From Autumnicola sp041679265 (GTDB taxonomy: Bacteria; Bacteroidota; Bacteroidia; Flavobacteriales; Flavobacteriaceae): a stretch of 64,000 nucleotides of DNA. Numbering within the stretch: the stretch's first letter is position 1; the number at the start of each line of letters is the position of its first letter. The notes under the pieces are model-generated. The model was not told where the DNA came from and made no database searches. It was given only the letters and a program-made list of their open reading frames with translations. The translations under genes were made by a program, and so were the position numbers. The DNA lies in contig NZ_JBGFSM010000008.1 in NCBI RefSeq assembly GCF_041679265.1, positions 193,182 through 257,181 on the forward strand, given 5' to 3'. Shown here piece after piece: positions 1 through 9,480 of this stretch.

Positions 1-636
1 GGTATCCAGATAGGTTTTCATCCTGCGGGCAACTTCTTCATTCATTTTCATATTTGCGGCAAATTCCCTGGTAATATGGGTGATACTGTCCGCAGTTCCA
101 ATCACTACAAGTTTTTTGGTTTTTAGCCCTTCCTTTACTGCCCGCAGGCTGGCCATTCCGCCCAGGGAATGCCCAATAACTGCTTCAAATGGACCATGAG
201 TTTTATCTAGTTGGTGAATGGCCGCAACAAAATGTGGCATCATGCTCCTTTTTCCAGGCGCTTTGCCATGTGCCGGAGCATCAAAACTAATAGTGCCGTA
301 GCCTTTAGAAATCAGGGCGTCTGCAATTTTGGAAAGCTGCGTTCCCCGCCCGCTCCAGCCATGTACCAGCAAGATCTTTTTAACCGATTTCCCATATTCA
401 TAAACCACAATTTCCCGGTCTATGGATGGAATGGTGAGTTTTGTTTGCAGCGATTGTGCATCCATTTTCTTTTCCCTTTCCGGCAACTTGTATTTAAAAG
501 GCGAGAGGAAAAGTCTGGCCGCAAAGCGGCTGGCCAGAAAGGGATTAATTTTAGTAAGAGTTTTACTGATTAAAAGAATGTACCCGGGAACGAGAAGGCG
601 TTGTACGGGAGTGGTTTCTTTATTTTTTTTAGCCAT
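1..636 (-). CDS. alpha/beta hydrolase, C-terminus beyond window
   Basis: This is a partial gene: 212 codons are visible from the ATG at 636 and the frame stays open to base 1. It is an alpha/beta-fold hydrolase. The oxyanion-type LVHGWS segment lies at residues 90-95 and the nucleophile elbow GHSLGG at 155-160, with Ser157 as the expected nucleophile. About 60 residues precede the core, including a hydrophobic patch near residues 14-25, so membrane association is possible. The acid and histidine of the triad would lie past the edge. The FDAPAHGKAPG segment is typical of lysophospholipase/esterase-like members, but the substrate cannot be told. No neighbour shares its strand nearby. The family call is secure and the function is open. 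Confidence 0.85.
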   Translation of the reverse strand, partial: MAKKNKETTPVQRLLVPGYILLISKTLTKINPFLASRFAARLFLSPFKYKLPEREKKMDAQSLQTKLTIPSIDREIVVYEYGKSVKKILLVHGWSGRGTQLSKIADALISKGYGTISFDAPAHGKAPGKRSMMPHFVAAIHQLDKTHGPFEAVIGHSLGGMASLRAVKEGLKTKKLVVIGTADSITHITREFAANMKMNEEVARRMKTYLDT

Positions 637-807
637 AGATATTAATAATGAGCGAAGGTAGCAAATATTCGCCGCCTTAAAGCGCTACATTCTTTATGGA
701 AATTTTCTGGTATTATTGTTGGATATGCCAATTTTGTTAAATCCTACTTAAACCATTCAGGAGGAAGAGACTGCTTTTGTAATTTTAACAAAAATAAACC
801 CATAATT

Positions 808-1629
808 ATGCGAATCAAAAAAACACTTATAGCAATAAGCGCAATGCTGCTCATGATAGTGGCTTGTAAAACAAATCCTTTTACAGGGGAGAAAAATCTT
901 AATTTTGTTTCTAACGATCAGTTATTTCCGGCATCTTTTGAACAATACAACAATTTTTTAGATTCTGCTCAGGTAGTTCGCAACACCCAGGCATCACAAA
1001 TGGTTAAAAATGTTGGGCAGGAAATTGTCACCGCGGCTGAAAGGTATTTAAATGCTAATGGATACCAGGGTTTTATGCAGGATTTTGAATGGGAATTTAA
1101 TCTTGTAAAGGATGACCAGGTAAACGCCTTTGCAATGCCCGGAGGTAAAGTAGTGGTGTATACCGGGATTTTGGATATTACCCAGGATAAAACAGGACTT
1201 GCAGTAGTAATGGCCCACGAAATTGCCCACGCCCTGGCAGATCATGGTGCGCAAAGGATGAGTGCTGCACAACTACAACAATTAGGAGCGGTTGCCGGTT
1301 CTGTAGCTTTAAGCGGAAAAAGTGCTCAGACACAGCAAATTTTTGCACAGGCTTATGGATTGGGAACACAGGTAGGAGTTATGTTGCCGTTTAGCCGTAG
1401 CCACGAAGCTGAAGCAGACAGGATTGGCCTTACTCTCATGGCAATAGCCGGGTACGATCCAGATGAAGCTGCAGATTTATGGAGAAGGATGCAGGCGCAG
1501 AGCGGAGGCCAGGCCCCGCCGGAATTTCTTAGCACCCACCCTTCTAATGAAACCAGGATCGAAAATCTTACCAAATGGGCGCCAGAAGCCAAAGCAGAAG
1601 CTCAGAAATATGGTGTAACATCTTTCTAG
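808..1629 (+). CDS. M48-family metalloprotease, lipoprotein
   Basis: This is a zinc-dependent peptidase of the M48 (HtpX/Oma1/BepA-like) family. The N-terminus is a lipoprotein signal with lipobox IVAC, so Cys20 is the expected lipid anchor; the protein should sit on the periplasmic side of a membrane. The HEIAH zinc motif is at residues 137-141. The third ligand is expected at Glu202 in the EAEAD motif, and the conserved NAFAMPGG segment lies around 106-113. The 273-residue length fits single-domain M48 lipoproteins without the TPR tail of BepA. A role in envelope protein quality control is inferred from the family. It stands alone and ends in a clear terminator. Confidence 0.9.
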   Translation: MRIKKTLIAISAMLLMIVACKTNPFTGEKNLNFVSNDQLFPASFEQYNNFLDSAQVVRNTQASQMVKNVGQEIVTAAERYLNANGYQGFMQDFEWEFNLVKDDQVNAFAMPGGKVVVYTGILDITQDKTGLAVVMAHEIAHALADHGAQRMSAAQLQQLGAVAGSVALSGKSAQTQQIFAQAYGLGTQVGVMLPFSRSHEAEADRIGLTLMAIAGYDPDEAADLWRRMQAQSGGQAPPEFLSTHPSNETRIENLTKWAPEAKAEAQKYGVTSF

Positions 1630-1651
1630 CATATAATGAAATTTTTAAAGA

Positions 1652-1684
1652 AAAGAGGTTGCAATTTGGCAGCCTCTTTTTTTG
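1652..1684 (+). terminator. Rho-independent terminator after the M48 gene
   Basis: AGAGGTTGC and GCAGCCTCT form a stem with one G-T pair and a short loop, followed by a run of T. It lies about 20 bases after the protease stop codon. Confidence 0.8.
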
Positions 1685-1804
1685 AATGAATATTAATGAA
1701 ATCCCGAACCTTTACAAGTAGTAGGTTTGATGCTGCTAAAACTTTGTGAAAAGCTTTTAACCCTTCTTTTCTTCAGGAATAATTCGCTTCGTCTTATATT
1801 TCTT

Positions 1805-1812
1805 TATTTTTG
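1805..1812 (+). promoter_or_regulatory. Bacteroidetes-type -7 element for cmk
   Basis: TATTTTTG matches TAnnTTTG exactly and lies 24 bases before the cmk ATG, giving a short leader. No clean TTG is seen at the -33 position. The element overlaps an in-frame TTG upstream of the gene, which argues that translation starts at the downstream ATG (1837). Confidence 0.55.
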
Positions 1813-1836
1813 TGGATTAATAATACTTTTAAATAT

Positions 1837-2538
1837 ATGAGCAGGAAAATTACCATTGCCATAGACGGTTTTTCTTCAACAGGAAAAAGTACAATAGCAA
1901 AACAATTAGCCAGAGAGCTGGGTTATATATATGTAGATACCGGGGCGATGTACCGGGCCGTTACGCTTTATGTGATGCGCCGTCTTTTTGTGACAGAGAC
2001 CAATTTTGATGAAGAGGCTATTCTAAGGCATTTGCCTTTTATAAATTTAAAGTTTGTCTTTGATGAAAAGCTGGGCTATGGAGAAATCTATCTTAATAAA
2101 GAAAATGTGGAAAAGGAAATCCGCCTGATGGAGGTCTCCAATAACGTAAGTAAAGTGGCCACAATTTCTAAGGTGAGGGAGATGTTGGTAAAACAACAGC
2201 AGGAAATGGGAAAAGATAAAGGAGTGGTTATGGATGGCCGTGATATTGGAACCGTGGTTTTCCCTGATGCCGATTTAAAATTATTTATGACAGCTTCCAC
2301 CCAAACCCGCGCAGAAAGAAGATATAAGGAACTTTGTGAGCGTGGAGAGAAAGTAGAATTTGATGAAGTTCTCAAGAATGTAAAGGAAAGAGACTATATG
2401 GATTCTACCCGTGAAGACTCACCTCTAATAATGGCAAAAGACGCTATAGAAATTGATAATTCCAGGATGAGCCTGGAAGAACAATTTGATAAAATAGTGA
2501 AACTTGCCAGGGAAAAAATAGCCATGGCCCAAGCTTAG
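1837..2538 (+). CDS. cmk: cytidylate kinase
   Basis: The enzyme phosphorylates CMP and dCMP with ATP in pyrimidine nucleotide metabolism, in the cytosol. The P-loop GFSSTGKST is at residues 11-19 and is followed by the DTGAMYRAVT segment that helps bind the nucleotide. VMDGRDIGTVVFPDA, a signature of bacterial CMP kinases, is in the middle. The 233-residue length is normal. I chose the ATG at 1837 because homologues start a few residues before the beta strand leading to the P-loop. The extra nine upstream codons overlap the promoter element. The MFS remnant starts 8 bases after the stop. Confidence 0.95.
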   Translation: MSRKITIAIDGFSSTGKSTIAKQLARELGYIYVDTGAMYRAVTLYVMRRLFVTETNFDEEAILRHLPFINLKFVFDEKLGYGEIYLNKENVEKEIRLMEVSNNVSKVATISKVREMLVKQQQEMGKDKGVVMDGRDIGTVVFPDADLKLFMTASTQTRAERRYKELCERGEKVEFDEVLKNVKERDYMDSTREDSPLIMAKDAIEIDNSRMSLEEQFDKIVKLAREKIAMAQA

Positions 2539-2546
2539 TCCTTTAT

Positions 2547-3725
2547 ATGGGTAGTAAAAAACTCTCCAAACCAGTGCTTTATTTAATGGCAGCCGGCGCA
2601 GGTTTAGTGGTTGCCAACAATTATTATAATCAGCCATTACTCAATTTAATTGCCGCGACCTTCCGGGTTTCAGAGTCGGAGGTGAGCAATATCCCATTAT
2701 TTACTCAACTAGGCTATGCATTAGGTTTGCTATTTATCATCCCACTGGGAGATAAATTTCCCCGCAAGAAAATGATTCTTATAGATTTTATAGCGATTAT
2801 TGCTTCTTTGCTCACTGCGGCTGTGGCTCCTTCTTTGCTTATCCTGGGAATTGCCAGTTTTTTTATTGGCTTTTCGTCTGTTGTCCCGCAACTTTTTGTT
2901 CCTATGGCAGCTCAATTAGCACGCGACAAAGAAAAAGGAAGGGCAATAGGAGTAGTGATGAGCGGCTTACTAATAGGTATTTTGGGTAGCCGGTTTTTAA
3001 GTGGAATGATAGGTGAATATTTTGGCTGGCGTATTATGTATGTGATTGCCACTGCATTAATGCTTGTATACGGAGTATTACTGAAGTGGAAACTGCCGGA
3101 ATTGCAACCTGATTTTAAAGGAACCTATCTGAAGCTTATGAAATCCCTCGCACACTATTTTAAAACAGAAAGCTCAGTAAGGCTGGCTGCACTTCGTGGC
3201 GGATTGGGTTTTGCCGGGTTCAGTGCTTTTTGAACTACCCTTGTGTTTCTAATGGAAGATTCCTTTAATTATGGCAGCGGCATGGCAGGAAGTTTTGGGT
3301 TGTTGGGAATAGGCGGCGCACTTGCAGCAACATGGGCCGGCAAATTAAGCGACAGGCTTAACCGGAATAAACTCATAACCATTGCCAGCGTAATAATGAT
3401 TTGTTCCTGGGTTCTGTTTGGCTTTTCCGGCAGTTCTCTTGTGGGACTTATAGCCGGGGTTTTGCTTCTGGATATGGGGCTGCAGTCTTTGCATATTACC
3501 AATCAAAACATAATTTTTTCTAAACATCCAGAGGCAAGAAACCGGATTAATACCATCTACATGGTGGGATATTTTATGGGCGGGGCTGCAGGAACAATTT
3601 CAGGTGCCTATGCATGGGAAATGTATGGATGGAAAGGAGTTTCCGGCATTGGCTTTAGCTATTCGTTACTCATATTGTTTTTTCATTTCATCTTCAAAAA
3701 ACCTGATGCTGAAAATATCTCTTAA
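2547..3725 (+). pseudogene. MFS transporter interrupted by in-frame TGA
   Basis: Together the two halves make one complete 12-helix major facilitator of about 392 codons. The reading frame is continuous across a TGA at 3231-3233. In related transporters this region reads FSAFWTTLVF, so the TGA stands where a Trp codon (TGG) is expected: a single G-to-A change. The upstream half has the GDKFPRKK loop between helices 2 and 3. The downstream half resumes with TTLVFLMEDSF and carries the repeated GKLSDRLNR loop. A GTG at 3243 could restart translation, but half a transporter is unlikely to work alone. UGA is used as a normal stop elsewhere in this window. Either this is a recent pseudogene or a sequencing error. 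Substrate unknown. Confidence 0.85.
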
Positions 3726-3741
3726 AGTAGCTGTTATTAGG

Positions 3742-3772
3742 TTTGATATTCAAAATTTAAGTTGTATTTTTG
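3742..3772 (+). promoter_or_regulatory. rpsA promoter, TTTG-N19-TAnnTTTG
   Basis: TTTG at 3742-3745 and TATTTTTG at 3765-3772 are separated by 19 bases, a full match to the Bacteroidetes primary-sigma consensus. Transcription would start near 3779 and leave a leader of about 120 bases before rpsA. Confidence 0.7.
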
Positions 3773-3899
3773 CACTCCTTTTTGGCAATTATCCGGAAGA
3801 ACAAAAAGGGCTGAAAATCAAATACTAAAATCACTTCTGTGTTTTTAAATTGCACAATTTCTTCCGAAGAAACACAGGATACAAATATTATTATCAGCA

Positions 3900-5753
3900 A
3901 TGGCTGAAGAAACAAAAAATCAAGAAACTCAGGAGTCTAATGCACCTGAAGTTCAGGAAGTAGCAGGAATGGCGACAGATTCGCAACCAGAGGTTGTAGA
4001 GCAGCAGCAGGATCCTGAGAAGTTTTTAAAAGAATTCAACTGGCACAATTATGAAGAGGGAATAGACCCGATTGATGACCAGAAGCTGGAAGAATTCGAG
4101 AAACTTGTAGAAGAGAATTTCGTAGATACTTTAAATGATGAAGTTGTTACGGGAACTGTAATTAACATTACAGATCGTGATGCCATTATAGATATCAACG
4201 CGAAAAGTGAAGGAGTTATTTCTTTAAATGAATTCCGTTACAACCCAGACCTTAAAGAAGGAGATGCGGTTGAAGTTTTAATTGATGTTCGTGAAGACGC
4301 TACAGGACAATTAATCCTTTCTCACCGAAAAGCCCGTGTTATCAAAGCCTGGGAGCGTGTAAATAAAGCACATGACGAAGGTCTAATTGTCAATGGATTT
4401 GTAAAATGTCGTACCAAAGGTGGTATGATTGTAGACGTATTTGGAATCGAGGCGTTCTTGCCAGGTTCTCAGATAGACGTTAAGCCAATTCGCGACTACG
4501 ATGCTTATGTTGGTAAAACAATGGAATTTAAGGTGGTGAAAATCAACCACGAATTCAAAAACGTTGTGGTTTCTCATAAAGCGCTTATCGAAGCCGATAT
4601 TGAAGAGCAGAAGAAAGAGATCATTGGTCAGCTTGAAAAAGGTCAGGTACTTGAAGGTACTGTTAAAAACATTACTTCTTACGGGGTATTTGTTGACCTT
4701 GGAGGCGTTGACGGGCTTGTTCACATTACCGATCTTTCTTGGTCAAGAATCAACCATCCAAACGAGATTGTTGAGCTGGACCAGAAACTTAACGTGGTAA
4801 TTCTTGACTTTGATGAAGCTAAGACAAGAATCCAGTTAGGTCTTAAGCAGTTGAGCCAGCATCCTTGGGAAGCGCTTGATAATGAGCTTAAAGTTGGAGA
4901 TAAAGTAAAAGGTAAAGTAGTTGTAATCGCAGATTATGGTGCATTTATAGAAGTTGCTGAAGGTGTGGAAGGACTTATCCACGTTTCTGAAATGTCATGG
5001 AGCACGCACTTACGATCTGCTCAGGATTTTGTAAACGTTGGTGATGAGGTTGAAGCGCAAATCCTTACTTTAGACAGGGAAGACCGTAAAATGTCCCTTG
5101 GTATCAAGCAATTGACTCCAGACCCATGGACAGATATTACTTCTAAATATCCTGTTGGTTCAAGACATTCAGGTATCGTACGTAACTTCACCAACTTTGG
5201 TGTGTTTGTAGAGCTGGAAGAAGGAATCGACGGATTGATTTATATCTCTGATCTTTCATGGACCAAGAAAATCAAGCACCCATCAGAATTTACTAATGTG
5301 GGTGATACTCTTGAAGTGGTTGTATTGGAACTTGATGTTGAAGGGCGTAAATTAAGTTTAGGTCACAAACAAATTGAAAGCAACCCTTGGGATAAATACG
5401 AAGAAGAATTCGCTGTAGGAACTACTCATACTGCTGAAATTTCTGAAATCGTAGACAAAGGTGCAACTATCGACTTTAATGAAGATATTACCGCATTTGT
5501 TCCACAGAGACATCTTGAGAAAGAAGATGGAAATAAACTGAAGAAAGGCGAATCTGCAGAATTCCAGATCATTGAATTCAACAAAGAATTCAAGAGAGTG
5601 GTAGCGTCTCACGCTGCTGTTCACAGAGAGGAAGAGCAGAAAATTGTTAAGCAGGCTGCCAAGAAAGCTGCCGCGCAGAACAGTTCAAATACCACTATTG
5701 GTGATGTGAATGCAGATCTTCAGGCACTTAAAGATAAAATGGAAGGAAAATAA
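3900..5753 (+). CDS. rpsA: 30S ribosomal protein S1
   Basis: Ribosomal protein S1 binds mRNA on the small subunit and helps initiation. Six S1 RNA-binding repeats can be seen, beginning near residues 80, 163, 251, 336, 422 and 509. Repeats 3-5 are the most canonical, with the G-x-V-x-x-I-x-x-Y/F-G-x-F-V pattern and an ending such as GLVHITDLSW. Repeats 1 and 6 are divergent, as in other S1 proteins. An acidic tail of about 60 residues precedes the repeats. The 617-residue length is usual for Bacteroidetes. The gene is monocistronic, with its own promoter and a strong terminator. The roughly 120-base leader could serve autoregulation, which is known for S1 elsewhere but not shown here. Confidence 0.97.
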   Translation: MAEETKNQETQESNAPEVQEVAGMATDSQPEVVEQQQDPEKFLKEFNWHNYEEGIDPIDDQKLEEFEKLVEENFVDTLNDEVVTGTVINITDRDAIIDINAKSEGVISLNEFRYNPDLKEGDAVEVLIDVREDATGQLILSHRKARVIKAWERVNKAHDEGLIVNGFVKCRTKGGMIVDVFGIEAFLPGSQIDVKPIRDYDAYVGKTMEFKVVKINHEFKNVVVSHKALIEADIEEQKKEIIGQLEKGQVLEGTVKNITSYGVFVDLGGVDGLVHITDLSWSRINHPNEIVELDQKLNVVILDFDEAKTRIQLGLKQLSQHPWEALDNELKVGDKVKGKVVVIADYGAFIEVAEGVEGLIHVSEMSWSTHLRSAQDFVNVGDEVEAQILTLDREDRKMSLGIKQLTPDPWTDITSKYPVGSRHSGIVRNFTNFGVFVELEEGIDGLIYISDLSWTKKIKHPSEFTNVGDTLEVVVLELDVEGRKLSLGHKQIESNPWDKYEEEFAVGTTHTAEISEIVDKGATIDFNEDITAFVPQRHLEKEDGNKLKKGESAEFQIIEFNKEFKRVVASHAAVHREEEQKIVKQAAKKAAAQNSSNTTIGDVNADLQALKDKMEGK

Positions 5754-5776
5754 TTTTCTGAAATTTTTGAAATAGC

Positions 5777-5812
5777 AAAAAGCTCCGCAGATTTTTCCCG
5801 CGGAGCTTTTTT
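5777..5812 (+). terminator. Rho-independent terminator of rpsA
   Basis: An 11-base perfect stem, AAAAGCTCCGC paired with GCGGAGCTTTT, has an 11-base loop and runs into T residues, about 25 bases after the rpsA stop. Confidence 0.9.
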
Positions 5813-5912
5813 ATTTACGGTTGGGATTTGTCACGGAACTTCTACTTATTGCATTAAGCAAGCCTTATAAAGACAAACAATAAAAATGTAACGCAGGGCC
5901 TGAGCAGCATAG

Positions 5913-7070
5913 CTAATGCTGTTTTTTAACATAAATACTATTGGGTTTCCTAACCTCTTTTCTCCATTTAAGGTTTTCAAGATTAGGTAAAAGTGGTCCT
6001 TCTTTAGATGTTTTTCCAAAAAGCTGTGGAATGTTCTTATCCAGTAAAGCAATTAAAGGAGCGCATAAAAGGAAGCTTAGCAGTACAATCGCCGTGCAAT
6101 AAAGAGTTGTTGCTACCCAATTATCTGCTGGAATATAGAGTTTTATAAGTTCACCATTAATAAAGTGATGGAAGATTCCATTTAAGCCTAAAAGATACAG
6201 GGTATTTTTACCAATATATTCAAATAGCCTATTAAAAGGGAGTATAATACATAGGGATATCAGGAAAAATGCTCCTGCAAATGCAGTTATAAGGAAGGGC
6301 ATAATCTCTCCATGTTGCGAAAGCACCATAAGCACGGTGAAATTATCTGAGGGAGAATTGAGATTAAAAGTAAAATACGTAATACAGAAAAATACCGGTA
6401 GTAACAGGTATACCATCCACTTTTTCGTGGCTGCTAATTTTTTTATAAAAGGAAAGGCAGCAAATCCAGTAAAATAAAAACCCATAGCTACTATGGCTTC
6501 ATGAATGTACCAGGTGTTCAAGGTAATGCCGGTTAGCTTAGCAACAGAAAGATGATAACGGCATATTAATAATCCCAATGTAAGTATTAGAATTCCCCAG
6601 AATAAGCTCCTGCTTCGGGATTTAATTTTTGGAATTATTAAAGAGGCCATCACCTCACAGGTAAAAAGGCATACCAGGAACCAGGTGATGAGATTTAACT
6701 GCGGACTCCCCTTTAAATAATAAAGCATTTTCACCAGGGTTTGGTACCAGTCAATAAATCCAAATTGGAGATAATAGTAAATAATCCAGAGCGGTATAAA
6801 GAGGAGGCCAAAAACAAAAACGGGTAGTAGTCTTCTTAGGAAAAGGATTTTGAAATTTTTATAGAAATTCTCCGGAGGTTTAAAGAAAAATCCTGAAATA
6901 ATGAAGAACATAGGCATCAGGAAAGAATGATCAAATTTTAATTGTTGAAATGCCACGGTACCACCTTCGGCAGCCACACGTTCAACAATATGATCATAGA
7001 ATACCAGGAACATACCTACAGCCTTAATAGAATCTACCCATAAAATTCTTTCTTTTACTAATCTTAACAT
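5913..7070 (-). CDS. acyltransferase-3 family membrane protein
   Basis: This is a polytopic membrane protein with about ten hydrophobic segments. It opens with the layout typical of the acyltransferase-3 family: a charged start, WVDSIKAVGMFLVFYDHI with the conserved D/H of helix 1, then FLMPMFFIISGFFF in helix 2. Members O-acylate sugars, peptidoglycan or polysaccharides using a cytosolic acyl donor. Nothing here fixes the substrate. The 385-residue length suits the integral-membrane domain alone, without an SGNH domain. The next gene upstream on this strand is an HTTM-like membrane protein 165 bases away, so co-transcription is possible but not obvious. Confidence 0.85.
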   Translation of the reverse strand: MLRLVKERILWVDSIKAVGMFLVFYDHIVERVAAEGGTVAFQQLKFDHSFLMPMFFIISGFFFKPPENFYKNFKILFLRRLLPVFVFGLLFIPLWIIYYYLQFGFIDWYQTLVKMLYYLKGSPQLNLITWFLVCLFTCEVMASLIIPKIKSRSRSLFWGILILTLGLLICRYHLSVAKLTGITLNTWYIHEAIVAMGFYFTGFAAFPFIKKLAATKKWMVYLLLPVFFCITYFTFNLNSPSDNFTVLMVLSQHGEIMPFLITAFAGAFFLISLCIILPFNRLFEYIGKNTLYLLGLNGIFHHFINGELIKLYIPADNWVATTLYCTAIVLLSFLLCAPLIALLDKNIPQLFGKTSKEGPLLPNLENLKWRKEVRKPNSIYVKKQH

Positions 7071-7235
7071 ACCTCATCTTTTTCTTCACTGGAAGAATAT
7101 TTTCCAGTTTTAATTCAAACTAATTTTATACAAATGGGGCTTGGATAAATTTGTTAGGTTTTAAAATATCTAACATGGTTAACTGTAAAAATCAAATTTT
7201 AAGTTCTTTAGTCAAACCCTTTGAACTACAAACTC

Positions 7236-8723
7236 TTACCATTGGCAGGGGCAGGGTCCATCTTTTGGAATATCCCTGTAAACCAGAAATTTCTTTTCCA
7301 TCCAGGATATTCTGTTGAATTGTGGTAGGTGCTTGTCTTTAGGTAATTCTACGCTGTAATTTTTTTTTTGATAATAATAGGTAAGGTTTTTAGATTCTTC
7401 AGAATCAAAATTTTGTACCTCTCTTTCAATTTCGAAGAAAGTTACTAATTCATGTTTTTCTTTTATCTGGCTAAAAGGGGGATAGTTGGAATCTTTAATT
7501 TCAACAAAATCACTATTGTAAGGTAAAAGCGGAAAGATTTGAGAAATAATTAAATGATTTGATTTTTCTCCAGCTACTTTCAGGTTAGAAAACATAGAGA
7601 AATTAGTAGCGGTTTTTAAGCCGAGATAAGGGGTTATACCATTAAAAATGGTTAGAAAAATGAAAAAAATAAAGGCCGGACCAGGCATATATAGTAACTG
7701 CCGGACGTACATCCTGTCTTCAACCTTAAATTTAAGGAGGTAGCTAAGGCTAAGACTGATTATAAAACCACACCAGGCGTATAGTGCGAAAATGATAAAT
7801 TGTAAATAATTGGGAGGTACTGCAGGTACAGGATTAAACCTGTAGATCCAGAATGCTAAAGCAACTGCTGGCACTATTAGCGAAATGCTTAGCTTAATCT
7901 TATTTTTACGGTTCTGGAACTTCAGTTTTCCAAAGATGTTTGTTATTGTTGTATAAATTTTCTGAACGGTTTCCACGGGGAGAAATACGGTATATAACGC
8001 ATAAATTTCTGTTGTAAAACTAAAGATCATCAGGTTTGGGTGTATAGCCAGTAGGAAATGAAAAGCGAGGCCGGTAATAATAGCATAGAGTCTATATCCG
8101 GGGATGAGAAGGAGTACAGGAATTAAAGTTTCTATGATTAACGTCCCGTAGATAGTGATCCATCCAATTAGTTCATTATTAGGTAAAAAGGGGAGTATTT
8201 TTGTAATTTCACCATATAAAGTGACTCCGCAGCTAACCGTTGGATCAAAATAGCTATAGTTAAGCTTATGGAATACCGTAAAGAAATATAAAATTATAAC
8301 TATCCATCGAAGCACCGGAGCTACAAAACCGTACATCCTACTTATATGTTCGTGAACGTTTTTCGTTTTTTTTGTGATGTGAGTATATACTATCCCCGAA
8401 ATAATACAGAGGTTAACAATAAGAGCAAGCATAATATGATTTGGAATAAAGGGCATGTTCCCAAACTTAATGCTGCTCCATATTAATAAACCCGCGGCAA
8501 AGATTAAGGGTTTGCGAGGGGTTAACACAGATAAAATAATCACAAATGGTAACAGGATGCAAAGAAATAAAAAGAAATAATTTCCGGATTGTAGAAAATG
8601 ATTTCCAATTTTTGTCCAGTCACCTGCTGTAATGCTATGATGTACTAATATGAAAAAGCACCACATAAAATGAAAGATCCTATAACCCTCAAAACTGTTT
8701 AATAAGTTCTTATCCGTTTTCAT
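7236..8723 (-). CDS. HTTM-like polytopic membrane protein
   Basis: This 495-residue protein has many membrane segments. The middle part contains FHKLN at residues 151-155, then YFDPTVSCGVTLYGE and a helix with ETLIPVLLLIPGYR. That order resembles HTTM / vitamin-K-carboxylase-like membrane proteins, where a Lys after an FH motif lies in the active region. The C-terminal 100 or so residues are soluble and end in the unusual tail DGPCPCQW. I do not recognise a specific function. The domain resemblance is from pattern memory, so confidence in the family is moderate, while the reading frame is certainly a gene (long, no competing frame). Confidence 0.65.
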   Translation of the reverse strand: MKTDKNLLNSFEGYRIFHFMWCFFILVHHSITAGDWTKIGNHFLQSGNYFFLFLCILLPFVIILSVLTPRKPLIFAAGLLIWSSIKFGNMPFIPNHIMLALIVNLCIISGIVYTHITKKTKNVHEHISRMYGFVAPVLRWIVIILYFFTVFHKLNYSYFDPTVSCGVTLYGEITKILPFLPNNELIGWITIYGTLIIETLIPVLLLIPGYRLYAIITGLAFHFLLAIHPNLMIFSFTTEIYALYTVFLPVETVQKIYTTITNIFGKLKFQNRKNKIKLSISLIVPAVALAFWIYRFNPVPAVPPNYLQFIIFALYAWCGFIISLSLSYLLKFKVEDRMYVRQLLYMPGPAFIFFIFLTIFNGITPYLGLKTATNFSMFSNLKVAGEKSNHLIISQIFPLLPYNSDFVEIKDSNYPPFSQIKEKHELVTFFEIEREVQNFDSEESKNLTYYYQKKNYSVELPKDKHLPQFNRISWMEKKFLVYRDIPKDGPCPCQW

Positions 8724-8965
8724 TAACTGCTCCTAAATTTGTTACTAATTAGGGTTAAATTAGGATTTTTTTTTATGAAATTTGAGCATTTTAAGGTTTT
8801 GGCTGTAAAAGGAAGAAAAAATAGTTAATATGATGAGTTGAAGCCAAAAAGGGAAGATTATGAAAGAAAAAAATAGAACTTTTGTAAGAAATTGGGGGTT
8901 ATTTATCTGAAAATGGGAGTGATATGAATTTTAAAGAAGCGCTATAACACATGATTTAAAAACAA

Positions 8966-8994
8966 AAACCGTCTAAAGATTGCTTAGACGGTTT
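8966..8994 (-). terminator. terminator after tRNA-Arg
   Basis: AAACCGTCTAA and TTAGACGGTTT form a perfect 11-base stem around a 7-base loop. On the minus strand it runs into a T-rich tail, and it lies just downstream of the tRNA gene. Confidence 0.85.
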
Positions 8995-9009
8995 ATTATT
9001 TAGCTCCGG

Positions 9010-9083
<74 letters not shown>

Positions 9084-9189
9084 GTTTTGCGGTTGCAAAT
9101 ATAAACCTCTTTATATTTAAAACAATGCTTTTTTTAAAAAATATAAAGCTTGAGTAAATCTCTTAATTTTTGTTCTTTTAGGCCTCCAC

Positions 9190-9215
9190 AAAAAAAGCGA
9201 CTTTTAGGTCGCTTT
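9190..9215 (-). terminator. terminator overlapping the stop of the 88-residue gene
   Basis: AAAGCGAC and GTCGCTTT make an 8-base stem. On the minus strand a run of seven T follows. The stem begins inside the stop codon of the gene at 9214-9480. Confidence 0.8.
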
Positions 9216-9480
9216 AAAATTCCCGGAGCAATTGCTGATCCAGATGTTGGGAAGTTATAACCAGCTGATTGACAAGCGTGGGAGTTTGATCCTCCTCTTT
9301 TATAACCCTGTCGAACATCAGGTTAAAGCGTCTCATCAATTCTAAGGTTTTAAGAGAAAGCTGAAAAAAACTTCCCTTTGCGTAGATTTCATCTACCAGT
9401 AATTTTACAGAAGCTATCTTGCTGTATTCTTCTTCTGTGGTTTCAATATAATGTGTCGTTTCCTGAAGCATGGGGGACAT
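9214..9480 (-). CDS. small hypothetical protein
   Basis: This is an 88-residue soluble, mostly helical protein that I do not recognise. It has no signal peptide, no cysteines and a mixed-charge composition (THYIETTEEEYSKIASVKLL near the start, DRVIKEEDQTPTLV in the middle). A terminator begins at its stop codon, which supports a real, separately transcribed gene. It lies between tRNA-Arg and a divergent glycosyltransferase gene. Confidence 0.65.
   Translation of the reverse strand: MSPMLQETTHYIETTEEEYSKIASVKLLVDEIYAKGSFFQLSLKTLELMRRFNLMFDRVIKEEDQTPTLVNQLVITSQHLDQQLLREF

Noticed and set aside
1810..1836. Upstream TTG start for cmk
   Set aside because: It overlaps the -7 promoter element, and CMP kinases start near the ATG at 1837.
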